A DNA stretch of 64,000 bases from Caulobacter sp. UNC358MFTsu5.1. Its GTDB lineage: Bacteria; Pseudomonadota; Alphaproteobacteria; Caulobacterales; Caulobacteraceae. A program made the translations under genes and the position numbers. Positions 47,190 to 56,600 of the stretch are shown piece after piece (the stretch's first letter is position 1; each line of letters begins with the position of its first letter). Below the pieces are notes generated by a model. It saw only the letters and a list, made by a program, of their open reading frames with translations, was not told where the DNA came from and did no database searches. The stretch lies in NCBI RefSeq assembly GCF_000712075.1, contig NZ_JONW01000009.1, positions 62,001 through 126,000 of the forward strand, given 5' to 3'.

Positions 47190-47993
47190 ATGAGCGGCGA
47201 AGAGCGTCAGGGCGTCGCCCAGGCCTGGCTGCTGGGTGTGGGCCTCATCGCCTGTATCGCCGTGGTCAACGTCCTGACCCTCCGCCACGACGCGCCGCGC
47301 CTGGGAATCCTGGGGCCAGCGATCTGGGAAGGCAGCAGCGCCTTCATCACCATGCTGATCTTCGCGATCCCCGCCGGGGTCGCGGTCTGGACGTTTCGCA
47401 AGAAGCCGCGCTGGTGGCGCGCCGCGCCGGTCCACCTGGCGGCGGTCGTGCTCTACTCGGTGCTGCACGTCAGCGGCTTCGTGGCCCTGCGCAAGCTGGC
47501 CTACCTGGCCTTCATGGGCGGTCCCTACCAGTTCGGGCCGCTGTCGACCGAGTTCCCCTACGAGTTTCGCAAGGACCTGATGGCCTACGGCCTGGCCTCG
47601 ATCATCTATTACCTGTCGCTGAGGCGCAGCGCCCGCGAGGCCGCCGACCACACGCAGACGGCGGCGCCCGCGCCGACCTTCGACATCCGCGACGGCGCCC
47701 GGCTGGTGCGGGTGCCGGTGTCCGAGATCCTGGCCGTGCGTTCGGCGGGGAACTACGCCGAGTTCGTGCTCGCCGACGATCGGCGGCCCCTGATGCGGTC
47801 CTCGCTGAGCGCGCTCGAGGCCGACATGGCGCGGCACGGCTTCCTGCGGACCCATCGTTCGTGGCTGGTCAATCCGGCCCGCGTGACGGGGCTGCGCCCG
47901 GAAGGTTCGGGCGACTTCGCGATCGAGCTCGGCGCCGTGGAGGCGCCGCTGTCGCGCCGCTTCCCCCAGGCCCTGGCCGCCCTGCGCCGTTAA
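47190..47993 (+). CDS. Membrane-anchored LytTR DNA-binding protein
   Basis: Four membrane helices (about residues 10-155, including LLGVGLIACIAVVNVL, GSSAFITMLIFAIPAGVAVW and AVVLYSVLHVSGFVAL) and a LytTR DNA-binding domain (about 170-265) with the usual IRDGARLVRVPVSEILAVRSAGNYAEF and FLRTHRSWLVNPARV. About 267 residues from ATG at 47190; a longer version from a TTG at 47070 is in frame but low-complexity. A membrane-bound LytTR regulator could directly link an envelope signal to transcription. The divergent acyltransferase is a likely target. Confidence 0.83.
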   Translation: MSGEERQGVAQAWLLGVGLIACIAVVNVLTLRHDAPRLGILGPAIWEGSSAFITMLIFAIPAGVAVWTFRKKPRWWRAAPVHLAAVVLYSVLHVSGFVALRKLAYLAFMGGPYQFGPLSTEFPYEFRKDLMAYGLASIIYYLSLRRSAREAADHTQTAAPAPTFDIRDGARLVRVPVSEILAVRSAGNYAEFVLADDRRPLMRSSLSALEADMARHGFLRTHRSWLVNPARVTGLRPEGSGDFAIELGAVEAPLSRRFPQALAALRR

Positions 47994-48502
47994 TCCAGCA
48001 TCAGGCCCATGACGATGTCGTCCTCGACATGGCCGTCGGGATAGCGGCCTCGCCCGATCATCCGGCCTTCGATCCTGAAGCCCAGGCGCTCGTACAGCCT
48101 CTGGGCGCCGAGATTGTTCGCGCCGGTCCACAGCTCGATGCGGCCGACCGGCGGGGTCAGGGTTCGGGCCGTCTCGATCAGGACGCGGAACAGGGCCGAG
48201 CCGACGCCCCTGCCCTGCCAGTCCGGATCGACGGCCACGGTCAGGTCGGTCAGCACATGGGTGAAGATGCCGACCTTCATCCGCTCGACATGCAGTTCGC
48301 CGCAAATCCCGCCGCCGGCGTCGACCGCCACCAGATTGACCCCGCCGTCGGCGGCCGTCGCCATGGCGTGGGCGACATAGTCGGCGGTCACCTCGTCCGG
48401 CCGGCGCGCCAGGCCACCCGGCTGGGCCGCGACCTTGCGGTGCAGGGCCAGGATGGCCGGCGCGTCCTCGGGCCGCGCGGGCCGGACGGTGAAGTCGCTC
48501 AT
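47990..48502 (-). CDS. GNAT family acetyltransferase
   Basis: A 170-residue N-acetyltransferase of the GNAT fold: VDPDWQGRGVGSALFRVLIE is the acetyl-CoA loop, and NNLGAQRLYERLGFRIEGR the C-terminal motif. Start MSDFTVRPARPEDAPAILALHRKV is typical. It follows astB by two bases on the same strand, so it is probably part of the ast operon, although its substrate is unknown. It overlaps the LytTR gene end by four bases on the other strand. Confidence 0.87.
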   Translation of the reverse strand: MSDFTVRPARPEDAPAILALHRKVAAQPGGLARRPDEVTADYVAHAMATAADGGVNLVAVDAGGGICGELHVERMKVGIFTHVLTDLTVAVDPDWQGRGVGSALFRVLIETARTLTPPVGRIELWTGANNLGAQRLYERLGFRIEGRMIGRGRYPDGHVEDDIVMGLMLD

Positions 48503-48504
48503 GG

Positions 48505-49848
48505 TCAGGCGGCTCGCTGGAACGGATAGAAGTCGCCGCCAAGGTTGAGGATCCTGGTCAGTTCGTCCAGCGCCTCGCGGCTCTCGACGATCAGCGCCGG
48601 ATCGGCCAGGTCGGCGGGCGCCAGGCGGTCGCGGTAGCGGCGCCCGGCCCAGGCGTTCAGGCGGTCGTGCAGGCCCGCGTCGAAGCGCTGCCCCGGGTTC
48701 GTCGCCGCCAGCTCGGCGTCGGTCAGCACCACCCGCAGGCGCAGGCAGGCCGGGCCGCCGCCATTGCGCATGCTCTGGCGGACGTCGACATACTCGACCC
48801 GTCCGATCGGGCCGTTCGAGCTGGCCAGGCCCTGGGCGACCGCGTGGGCGCGCGGGTTGTCCCGCGTCTCGCCCGGCGCCAGCAGCACCAGCCGGTCCGC
48901 GCCCGGCAGGACCAGGAGCTGGGAGTTGAAGAGATAGCTCTTCACCAGGTCGTCCATCGGCAGGTCGGCCTCGGAGACCTCGACGAAGACCGGCTCGAAC
49001 AGGCCGTCGGCCGCGCGGCGGATCCCGTCCTGCATCGCCGCGCCGTCCTCGAAGGCCCGCTCGTGGAACAGCAGGCACTCGCGCGTGCCGACGCAGACCA
49101 CGTCGTTGTGGAACGCCCCGCCGTCGATGGCCGCCCGGCCCTGGCGGGCGAAGACGCCGCGCGCCGCGCCATGGCGGCGCTCGATGGCCTCGAACGCCTC
49201 CAGGGTCTGGCGGGCCGGATAGCGGCCTTCCCAGCGCTCGAACGCCTCGCGGCCCCAGACGAACAGGTTCACGCCTGGATCGCCGTGGTCGGCGCACAGC
49301 CGCACATGGTTGGCCGCGCCCTCGTCGGCGAAATGGGACTGGGCCGACAGCGGGTCGTGCACGGCGAACCGGGCCATGTCCGGGAACAGCCGGCGCAGGG
49401 CGCGGGCGGTCTGCGGACCCTCCAGGCTGCGGTGCAGGTTGGTCAGCAGGTTGGCCGGGGTGAAATGCACGCGGCCGTCGGCGGTGTCGGCGCTGGGCGT
49501 GACCGTGGCGGCGTTGGCGGCCCACATCGGCGAGGCGGAACAGGCGGCGGCGGCCAGGGCCGGCGCATCCTTCCAGGCCTTGCCCAGCACCTCGGCGTCG
49601 GTTCCGGCGAAGCCGATGGCCCGCAGCAGCGCCAGGTCCGGCCGCTCGTGCGGCGGCAGCACGAACTGCGGCACGCCCCAGTCGGCCAGCTTGCGCATCT
49701 TGGTCAGGCCCTCCAGCACCGCGGCGCGCGGGTTGGAGACCTCGCCGGCGTTGATCTGGCTGGCGATGTTGCCGGGCGACAGGCCGACATACGAGTGGGT
49801 GGGCCCCACCAACCCGTCGCAATTGGCCTCGACCGCCCGCGCACTCAT
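48505..49848 (-). CDS. astB: N-succinylarginine dihydrolase
   Basis: AstB releases two ammonia and CO2 from succinylarginine giving succinylornithine (AST pathway of arginine breakdown). 447 residues, full length. The N-terminus has EANCDGLVGPTHSYVGLS (typical), then HFTPANLLTNLHRSLE, FHNDVVCVGTRECLLFHE (His), and NGGGPACLRLRVVLT with the catalytic Cys near the end. The ATG overlaps the astD stop (ATGA). It lies in the operon order M20 hydrolase, astA, astD, astB, GNAT. Confidence 0.95.
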   Translation of the reverse strand: MSARAVEANCDGLVGPTHSYVGLSPGNIASQINAGEVSNPRAAVLEGLTKMRKLADWGVPQFVLPPHERPDLALLRAIGFAGTDAEVLGKAWKDAPALAAAACSASPMWAANAATVTPSADTADGRVHFTPANLLTNLHRSLEGPQTARALRRLFPDMARFAVHDPLSAQSHFADEGAANHVRLCADHGDPGVNLFVWGREAFERWEGRYPARQTLEAFEAIERRHGAARGVFARQGRAAIDGGAFHNDVVCVGTRECLLFHERAFEDGAAMQDGIRRAADGLFEPVFVEVSEADLPMDDLVKSYLFNSQLLVLPGADRLVLLAPGETRDNPRAHAVAQGLASSNGPIGRVEYVDVRQSMRNGGGPACLRLRVVLTDAELAATNPGQRFDAGLHDRLNAWAGRRYRDRLAPADLADPALIVESREALDELTRILNLGGDFYPFQRAA

Positions 49849-51296
49849 TCGCGCAGGCCCTTGATGTCGCCCAGGGTATTGGCCACCGCTTGCGCCTCGA
49901 AACTGGCCACCGGATAGGCGCAGTAGTCGGCGGCGTAGTAGGCGCTGGGCCGGTGGTTGCCCGAGTTGCCCAGGCCGCCGAACGGCATGATCCCGGCGGC
50001 GCCCGTGGTCGGCCGGTTCCAGTTGACCACGCCGGCCCGGATGCGCTTGAGGAAGTGGTCCCAACGTCCTGTTTCGTTGGAGACAAGTCCGGCCGACAGC
50101 CCGTAGCGCGTGGCGTTGGCGGCGGCGATCGCCTCGTCGAACGAGCCGACCCGGCGCACCTGCAGCAGCGGCGCGAACAGCTCCTCGTCCGGCACGGTCT
50201 GGCCCGTCACATCGACCAGGCCCGGCGAGACGAACGCCCCGCTCAGCCCTTCGACGGCGGTCATGGGCCGCACGGTTTGGCCGGGCATGGCCTTCGCGCC
50301 GGCCAGGGCCATGGCCGCGGCGCGGTCCGAGATCAGCGGGCCCATGAACGGCTCCTCGCGACCGTTCCAGGGACCGACCGCCAGGCGCTCCGACAGGGCG
50401 GCCACGGCGTCGATCACCGCCCGGCCCGTCGCGTCGTCCGACACGATCAGCCGGCGGGCGCACGAGCAGCGTTGGCCCGTGGTGATATAGGCCGACTGCA
50501 CCGCCAGGGCCGCCACGGCCTCGGCGTCGCCCGCGTCCCAGACCACCAGCGGGTTGTTGCCGCCCAGCTCGAGCGCGAGGATCACGTCCGGACGGTCGGC
50601 GAAATGGCGGCGGAAGAAGGCCCCGGCGGCGGCCGAGCCGGTGAACAGCAGGCCGTCGATCTCCTGGTCGATCAGGGCCTGCCCCACCTCGCGGCCGCCC
50701 TGCACCAGGTTGACGACGCCGGGCGGCACGCCGGCCGCCTCCAGCGCCTCGACCAGCAGCTGGCCGGCCAGGGGCGTCTCTTCCGACGGCTTGAACACCA
50801 CGGTGTCGCCCGCCAGCAGGGCCGGCACGATGTGGCCGTTGGGCAGGTGGCCGGGGAAGTTGAACGGGCCCAGCACGGCCATCACGCCGTGGGGACGATG
50901 GCGCAGCACGGCGCGGCCGAACGCCATGTCGCTGGCGTGCTCCCCGGTGCGCTCGTCATAGGCCTTGATCGAGGCCTCGACCTTGCCGGCCATCGAGCCC
51001 AGCTCGGCCTTGGTCTCCCACAGCGCCTTGCCGGTCTCGCGGCTCAGGGCCTCGGCGAAAGTCGCCGTGCGGGCCACCAGCACGTCCTTGTAGCGGCGCA
51101 GGACCGCGATCCGCTCCTCGCGCGGCAGGTCGGCCCAGGCCGGGAAGGCCTTGCGGGCCGCCGCGACCGCCGAAGCCACGTCGGCCGGACCCGCCGTCGC
51201 CTGGCGCCAGATCACCTCGCCGGTGGTGGGGTCGACCGAGGTCGCCTCGGAACCCGCGCCCGTCCGCCAGACGCCGTCGATGAACACGCCGCTCAT
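49845..51296 (-). CDS. astD: N-succinylglutamate 5-semialdehyde dehydrogenase
   Basis: AstD oxidises succinylglutamate semialdehyde with NAD. 483-residue aldehyde dehydrogenase: FNFPGHLPNGHIVPALLAG (family-like), LFTGSAAAG (cofactor), ELGGNNPLVV (Glu), and the catalytic Cys in TTGQRCSCARRL. The ATG at 51296 overlaps the astA stop (ATGA), and the stop overlaps astB. No astC is here, so the aminotransferase step must use a gene elsewhere, such as an argD-type enzyme. Confidence 0.95.
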   Translation of the reverse strand: MSGVFIDGVWRTGAGSEATSVDPTTGEVIWRQATAGPADVASAVAAARKAFPAWADLPREERIAVLRRYKDVLVARTATFAEALSRETGKALWETKAELGSMAGKVEASIKAYDERTGEHASDMAFGRAVLRHRPHGVMAVLGPFNFPGHLPNGHIVPALLAGDTVVFKPSEETPLAGQLLVEALEAAGVPPGVVNLVQGGREVGQALIDQEIDGLLFTGSAAAGAFFRRHFADRPDVILALELGGNNPLVVWDAGDAEAVAALAVQSAYITTGQRCSCARRLIVSDDATGRAVIDAVAALSERLAVGPWNGREEPFMGPLISDRAAAMALAGAKAMPGQTVRPMTAVEGLSGAFVSPGLVDVTGQTVPDEELFAPLLQVRRVGSFDEAIAAANATRYGLSAGLVSNETGRWDHFLKRIRAGVVNWNRPTTGAAGIMPFGGLGNSGNHRPSAYYAADYCAYPVASFEAQAVANTLGDIKGLRE

Positions 51297-52297
51297 GCCT
51301 TCACCCGCACCATTTCGCCGTCCTTGACGCCCAGGGCCGCCGCGGCGTCCCGGCCGATGATCGCGCTCTCGCCGTCGACCAGCACCGGCGCGCGCACCGC
51401 CCGGAAGCGGGCCACCGCGCCCGAGCAGATCAGGGCCTCCTCGCCGTAGGCGTCCTCGCCCAGCCGGACCCGGAGCCGCCGGCCCTCGCGCACCGTCTTG
51501 ATGTCGTCTCGTCGCGCCGCCACGGTCGGGCCGGCGTCGAAGATGTCGATCAGGCCCGAGAAGCGGAAGCCCTCGGTCTCCAGCATGGCCCGCGCCGCCT
51601 CGCCCTCGCGGTGCACCCGGCCGATGGTCTGGGACGCCACCTGGGGCAGCAGCTCGGCATAGATCGGATGGCGCGGGGCCAGGTCGAGGATGAACTGGCC
51701 GTCGGTCGAGGCGCTCATCATGTCGGCCTCGTCGAACTCCAGCCGGAAGAACTTGCTGGCCACGTGGTCCCAGAACGGACAGCTGCCGTCCTCGTCGAAC
51801 CAGCCGCGCAGCTCGGCCAGCACCATCTCGGCGAAGCGCTGCGGCTCCAGGCCGATCAGCATGTAGCGCGACTGCGCCAGCAGCCTGCCCGCCCCGCCCT
51901 TGCGGCGCTCGGGCTTGAGGAACAGCGACCCCACCTCGGACCACCCGGCGCATTCGTTGACCAGCACCAGGGCCCGGTGGTCGAACCGCTTGTCCAGCGT
52001 GGGAGAAGATTGGGCCAGGGTCACGACGCGGAACGAGAAATGCGGGCGCTTCAGCCCCACCCCGGCCTTGACCCCGGCCACGCCGACGATGTCCCCGGCC
52101 TCCAGGTCCTCGAGCATCAGGGTGTACCAGGCCTCGGGCGCGGCGACTTCGGAGTGGAAGCTCTTCTGCGACAGCTCCAGGCGGGCCCGCAGGGTGACCT
52201 CGTCTTCCGGCAGGCTGGTGAAGCCGCGGCCCGACAGGACGGCCAGCTCCATCAGGCTGTCGAAATCGGCGGGCAGCGCGGGACGGACGACAAGCAT
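51293..52297 (-). CDS. astA: Arginine N-succinyltransferase
   Basis: First step of the AST pathway: arginine plus succinyl-CoA. 334 residues, GNAT-like, single-subunit type. Typical segments: LVVRPALPADFDSLMELAVLSGRGFTSLP, VGSLFLKPERRKGGAGRLLAQSRYMLI, PFWDHVASKFF and GFRFSGLIDIFDAGPTV. Starts two bases after the M20 hydrolase stop and overlaps astD by four bases. Confidence 0.95.
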   Translation of the reverse strand: MLVVRPALPADFDSLMELAVLSGRGFTSLPEDEVTLRARLELSQKSFHSEVAAPEAWYTLMLEDLEAGDIVGVAGVKAGVGLKRPHFSFRVVTLAQSSPTLDKRFDHRALVLVNECAGWSEVGSLFLKPERRKGGAGRLLAQSRYMLIGLEPQRFAEMVLAELRGWFDEDGSCPFWDHVASKFFRLEFDEADMMSASTDGQFILDLAPRHPIYAELLPQVASQTIGRVHREGEAARAMLETEGFRFSGLIDIFDAGPTVAARRDDIKTVREGRRLRVRLGEDAYGEEALICSGAVARFRAVRAPVLVDGESAIIGRDAAAALGVKDGEMVRVKA

Positions 52298-52299
52298 GC

Positions 52300-53556
52300 T
52301 CAATGGGTCTCCGCGAGGTCGGTCATGGCGGCGCGCAGGGCGGGACCGTCGATCTCGCCGCTCGCCAGCTTCATCAGGATCACGGCCGACAGCTGGGCCC
52401 GCTCGACGAAGCTGTCGGGCCAGGCGTGCTCGGCCTCGCTGTGGATGTCGCCGCCGCGCACCCCCAGGGTGTCGACATTGGGCAGGCCCGAGGCGAACAG
52501 GTTGTTGCCCTCGCAGACCCCGCCGGACGGCTTCCAGGCGATGTCCTGGCCCAGCAGCGCCCCGGCCTCCTTCACCGCCCCGAACAGCCGTTGCTGGGCG
52601 GCGTTGAACGGCTTGGCGCCGCGGGTGATGCGGCCGTGCAGGTGGGCGTGCAGCCCCTCCCCGGTTGCGGCCACGATCTTGTCGACCTCGCCCTCGAACC
52701 AGGCCGCGTCCTCGGCGGCCGGGAAGCGGACGTTGAACCGCACCACGGCCACGTCGGGCACCATGTTCAGGGGCGAGCCGCCGTCGATCTTGGCGATGTT
52801 GCAGGTCACCCCGTCGCGCAGCTCGTTCAGGGCGTGCAGGGCCTGGGCGATCCGCGCGGCCTCCATGACCGCGTTGCGGCCGGCGGCGAAGTCGCGCCCG
52901 GCGTGAGCCGCCTTGCCGTGGACCACGATGTGGAAGTTGCCCGAGCCCTTGCGGGCGCTGGCCAGGGCGCCGTCGGCCAGGGCCGGCTCGTAGGTCAGGC
53001 CTACGTGACCCTGGCGGGCGAACTGGGCCAGGATCGGGGCCGAGGCGACCGAACCGATCTCCTCGTCGGGCGACAGCAGCACGCGATAGCCGACGTTGTT
53101 CGCCAGCGGATGGCGCTCGAACGCCTCCAGCGCCGCCAGCATCACCGAGATGCCGCCCTTCATGTCGGCGATCCCCGGGCCGTGCAGTGCGCCGTCGGGC
53201 CGCGTGGTGACGGTCCGGAAGCCGGAGGTCTCGGGATAGACGGTGTCGTAGTGGCCGGTCAGCACGACCTGAACCGGCGCCTCGGGCCGGACGACCACGG
53301 CGATCGCCGCCGGATGGGCCTGTTCGCCGATCCGGCCATCGGCGCCGACTTCCGGCGAGGCGCCCAGCGGGATGTCGGTCGGCGCGGCCGGCAGGTTCCC
53401 GAAGGCGTCGAGCAAAACTTGCCGCTGGCGCTCCAGCCCGCCCAGGTGGCGGCTTCCAGAGTTGATCGCGCACCAGCCTATCGCCCGGTCGATGATCACC
53501 GGCCCTTGGTCGGCCAGATGTCGAAGGACGGCGCGATCCTCGTCGTTGAGTCGCAT
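52300..53556 (-). CDS. M20 family metallohydrolase in the ast operon
   Basis: A 418-residue zinc-dependent M20 hydrolase (ArgE/DapE group). Metal ligands: GHYDTV, GIADMKGG, PDEEIGS and HSEAEHAW; the dimerisation domain sits between about 190 and 310. First gene of the ast operon, with GAGGGAG ahead of the ATG. The pathway ends with removal of succinate from succinylglutamate, done by AstE (M14 type) in enterobacteria. No astE is here, so this enzyme may take that step. That is inference: generic acylamino-acid hydrolysis is also possible. Confidence 0.85.
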   Translation of the reverse strand: MRLNDEDRAVLRHLADQGPVIIDRAIGWCAINSGSRHLGGLERQRQVLLDAFGNLPAAPTDIPLGASPEVGADGRIGEQAHPAAIAVVVRPEAPVQVVLTGHYDTVYPETSGFRTVTTRPDGALHGPGIADMKGGISVMLAALEAFERHPLANNVGYRVLLSPDEEIGSVASAPILAQFARQGHVGLTYEPALADGALASARKGSGNFHIVVHGKAAHAGRDFAAGRNAVMEAARIAQALHALNELRDGVTCNIAKIDGGSPLNMVPDVAVVRFNVRFPAAEDAAWFEGEVDKIVAATGEGLHAHLHGRITRGAKPFNAAQQRLFGAVKEAGALLGQDIAWKPSGGVCEGNNLFASGLPNVDTLGVRGGDIHSEAEHAWPDSFVERAQLSAVILMKLASGEIDGPALRAAMTDLAETH

Positions 53557-53698
53557 GAATCCACTGTCTCCCTCAGTTCAAACTAAACCAAGGGCCGCGG
53601 GCAATTCGTGCTTCCTCGCCAGGGGAAACCGGTGGCCCGCGCAACAGCCTTGCTTCGAACAGGTCGGGTCCCGGCCGGGGCCAGGACGGGGAAGCCGG

Positions 53699-56600
53699 CT
53701 AGTTGTAGTCCTTCCGCCAGCGCACCGAAAGCTGGGCGTCGCCCTGGCTGCCCAGCTTGGAGACCAGCGACAGGGCCCGCCGCACGCGCCATTCGACCTG
53801 GGCCGAGGGCCCTTCCCGGCCGCCGCCGATGATCTCGATATAGACGTCGTCGGTGACGTACTTGCCGCCGGCCACGGTCATGCCCGTGGCGCTGTCGGCG
53901 AAGGACAGCCGGTCCAGGCCGGCCAGGCTGCGCAGGTTGCCGATCACGTCGAAGCCGCCGCCGCCGGCCAGGGCCGCCAGGGCCGAGGCCAGCTGGGCGG
54001 CTTCGATCGGCTGCAGGTTGGCGGCCGACGACCCGAACAGCACCTGGGACAGCACCTCGTCCTGCGGCAACTCGGGCTTGGAGGTCAGGGTGATCTCCGG
54101 CTTGGCGGCCGTGCCCTGCACCTTGACGACGGCCGTCAGGGTCGGGTCCTCGCGCACGGCGGTCAGGTCCAGCCGGATGCGGTCCAGCTGGGTGGCCAGG
54201 CGCACCGTGCCGCTCTCCTCGAACTCGAAGCGCTTGCCGGCGAAGTCGTACTCGCCCCGCACCATCCGCGCCTCGCCGTCCAGGGTGGGGCTGTTGGTCG
54301 AGCCGCCGACGTGGGCGTTCAGCGACAGCTCCACGTCCAGGCCCCGGCCCCGCACGAAAATCCGCCGGGGCGCGGTCAGGGTGACGTCCAACAGCATGCC
54401 GCTGCCGGGCGCGACCTTGCGGACCTCGACGCCCTGGTCCAGTTCGTCCGGCCGGTTGCGCTCGATCACGTCCAGCGAGACCACGCCGGCGGGGGTCTTG
54501 GTCTGGGCCGAGACGTCGGCGCGGTCGATGGTCAGGGCGCCGACCATCTTGACCTTGCCGTCGGCGCCGCGATTGACCGTGGTCTGGCCGCTGGCCGTCG
54601 CCGTGGCCAGTTCGTTGTCGATGACGCGGAAGCCCTTCAGGTCCAGCTTGAAGCTGCCCAGCCCGTCGCGGGCCAGGCTGATCCGGCCCGAGCCCGACAT
54701 GGTCCCGCCCTGGCCGTCGCCGGCCGAGACCTGGCTGACGTCGATGGCGTTGTCGGCCAGGGCCACCCGCACGATGACGTCGCGCAGGCTCAGGCCCGTC
54801 TGGCCGTCGTCCACCCGGCCGCCTTCCAGGCTGGCGCGGCCGGTGAGGCGCGGGTCGGCCAGGGTGCCGGCCAGCTCGCCCTCGGCGTCGACCTTGCCCG
54901 ATACGCTGCGCTCCGAGCTGCCCAGCAGGTCCCACAGCGGCTTGATCTCGCCCTGGGCCGTGAACTGCCCGCGCACCGGCCGCTCGCGGCTGATCGCCAG
55001 GTGGAACGGCTTGGCCGAGGCCTCGGTCGGCAGGGTCACCTCGGCCTTGGCCTGCAGGCCCTGGCTGTTGGAGCTGGTGGCGTTGATGGTCATCAGGTTG
55101 TCGCGCAGCACGCCCCGGATCTCGGCGTTCAGCGACCGGTCGGTCCGCGGGCCGCGTTCCCGGGCGTCGACCAGATGGGCGTCGAAGTCGCCGGTCAGGG
55201 TCGGGCCCGAACCGTTGAGCGACAGGCGGGCGTCCACCTTGCCGGCCATGTCGGGATTGATCGCGGTCAGGCTGACGCCGGTGAGCTGCGCCCGGAGCGA
55301 AGCCAGATCGCCCCCGACGTCGGCGTCGAGATCGGCCGCGCCGTCGCCCACCGACAGCCGCAACCGGGCGCTGGTGCGCGGGCCACCGAAGCGGATCTGG
55401 GCCGTCTCGCGGGTCTTGACCTCGGTGCGCGCCATGGCGCCGGCGGCGTCGAGGGCCAGATGGTAGTCCCCCTCGCCCTCGGTCAGCACGCCGGAGCCGT
55501 TCAGCTTCCAGCGGCCGGACGGCGACTCGCCCCGGGCGTCGACCGTCAGCGGCAGGCGCGCCATCGGGCCGGCGGCCTTGATGGCCGCGTGCCGGACTTT
55601 CCAGGCCCCGCTGGTGATGTCGTCGGCGGCGAGGTCCAGCTGGGCCAGGGCGCCCGCCGCGCCGTCGGTGATCTTGGCCGTGCCGCTGACCCGGCCCTGG
55701 GGCAGGAAGGCGCCGGGCCCGACGGCCACCGTCAGGTCGGCCGTGGCCGGACGGCCGCTGCGCAGCGAGATCGCGCCCTTGGCCTTGGCCCCGCCGGCGT
55801 CGACGTCCAGGTCGGAAAGCTCCAGTCCGCCCGGCGCGAAGCTGAACGCCGTGTGCCCCTTGGCCGGACCATACTGGCTGCCGGCCTCGATCGAAGCCGT
55901 ACCGTCGCCGCCGTCCGGGCGCTTGGCGAAGGACAGCACCACGTGGGCGTCCTTCAGCGGCAGGCGCGGCACGTCGATGGAGTCGAAGTCGGCGATCAGG
56001 TCGGCCTTGGGCGCGGAAAGGGTCCCGGTCACCGCCCCCGTGCCCTTGGCCTTGCCCGCCACCTCGATGGGGCCGGCCACGAACGGCCCCGTGGCGGTCC
56101 AGTCCAGCTTGAAGGCCAAGGCCGTACCCGGACCCAGCACGCCGGCGCTTCGGACCGAGGCGGCCGAGCCGTCCAGCTTGGCGTCGGCCACCGACAGCCG
56201 CTCGTTGGCCCACGAGGCGCGCGCCTCCAGCCGCGGGGTCTTGCCCAGCAGGCGGTCCAGCTCGGCCAGGCCGGTGGCGAAATTGCCGCCGCGCGCATCG
56301 ACGTTGAGCATCCAGGGCTTGTTGACGCCCTGGCTGGCGGACCACTTGGCGGTGACCTGCCCCGCTATCCCCGCGCGAACGGGAGCCAGGGAGGCGACCT
56401 TGGCCTCGCCCTTGAAGGACAGGCCGCCGAGGATGCCGCGCTCGCCCTGGGCGTCGATCTTCAGGTTCGGGGCCTGGACCTTGGCGGACCGGATCAGGAA
56501 GCGGCCGTCCTTCAGCCTCGCGCCCTCGAACTGGGCCGAAGGCGAGCGCCCCAGCACCGCCAGCAGGCCTTGCCCGCCCCCGCCCTCGGTGGTGGCGTCC

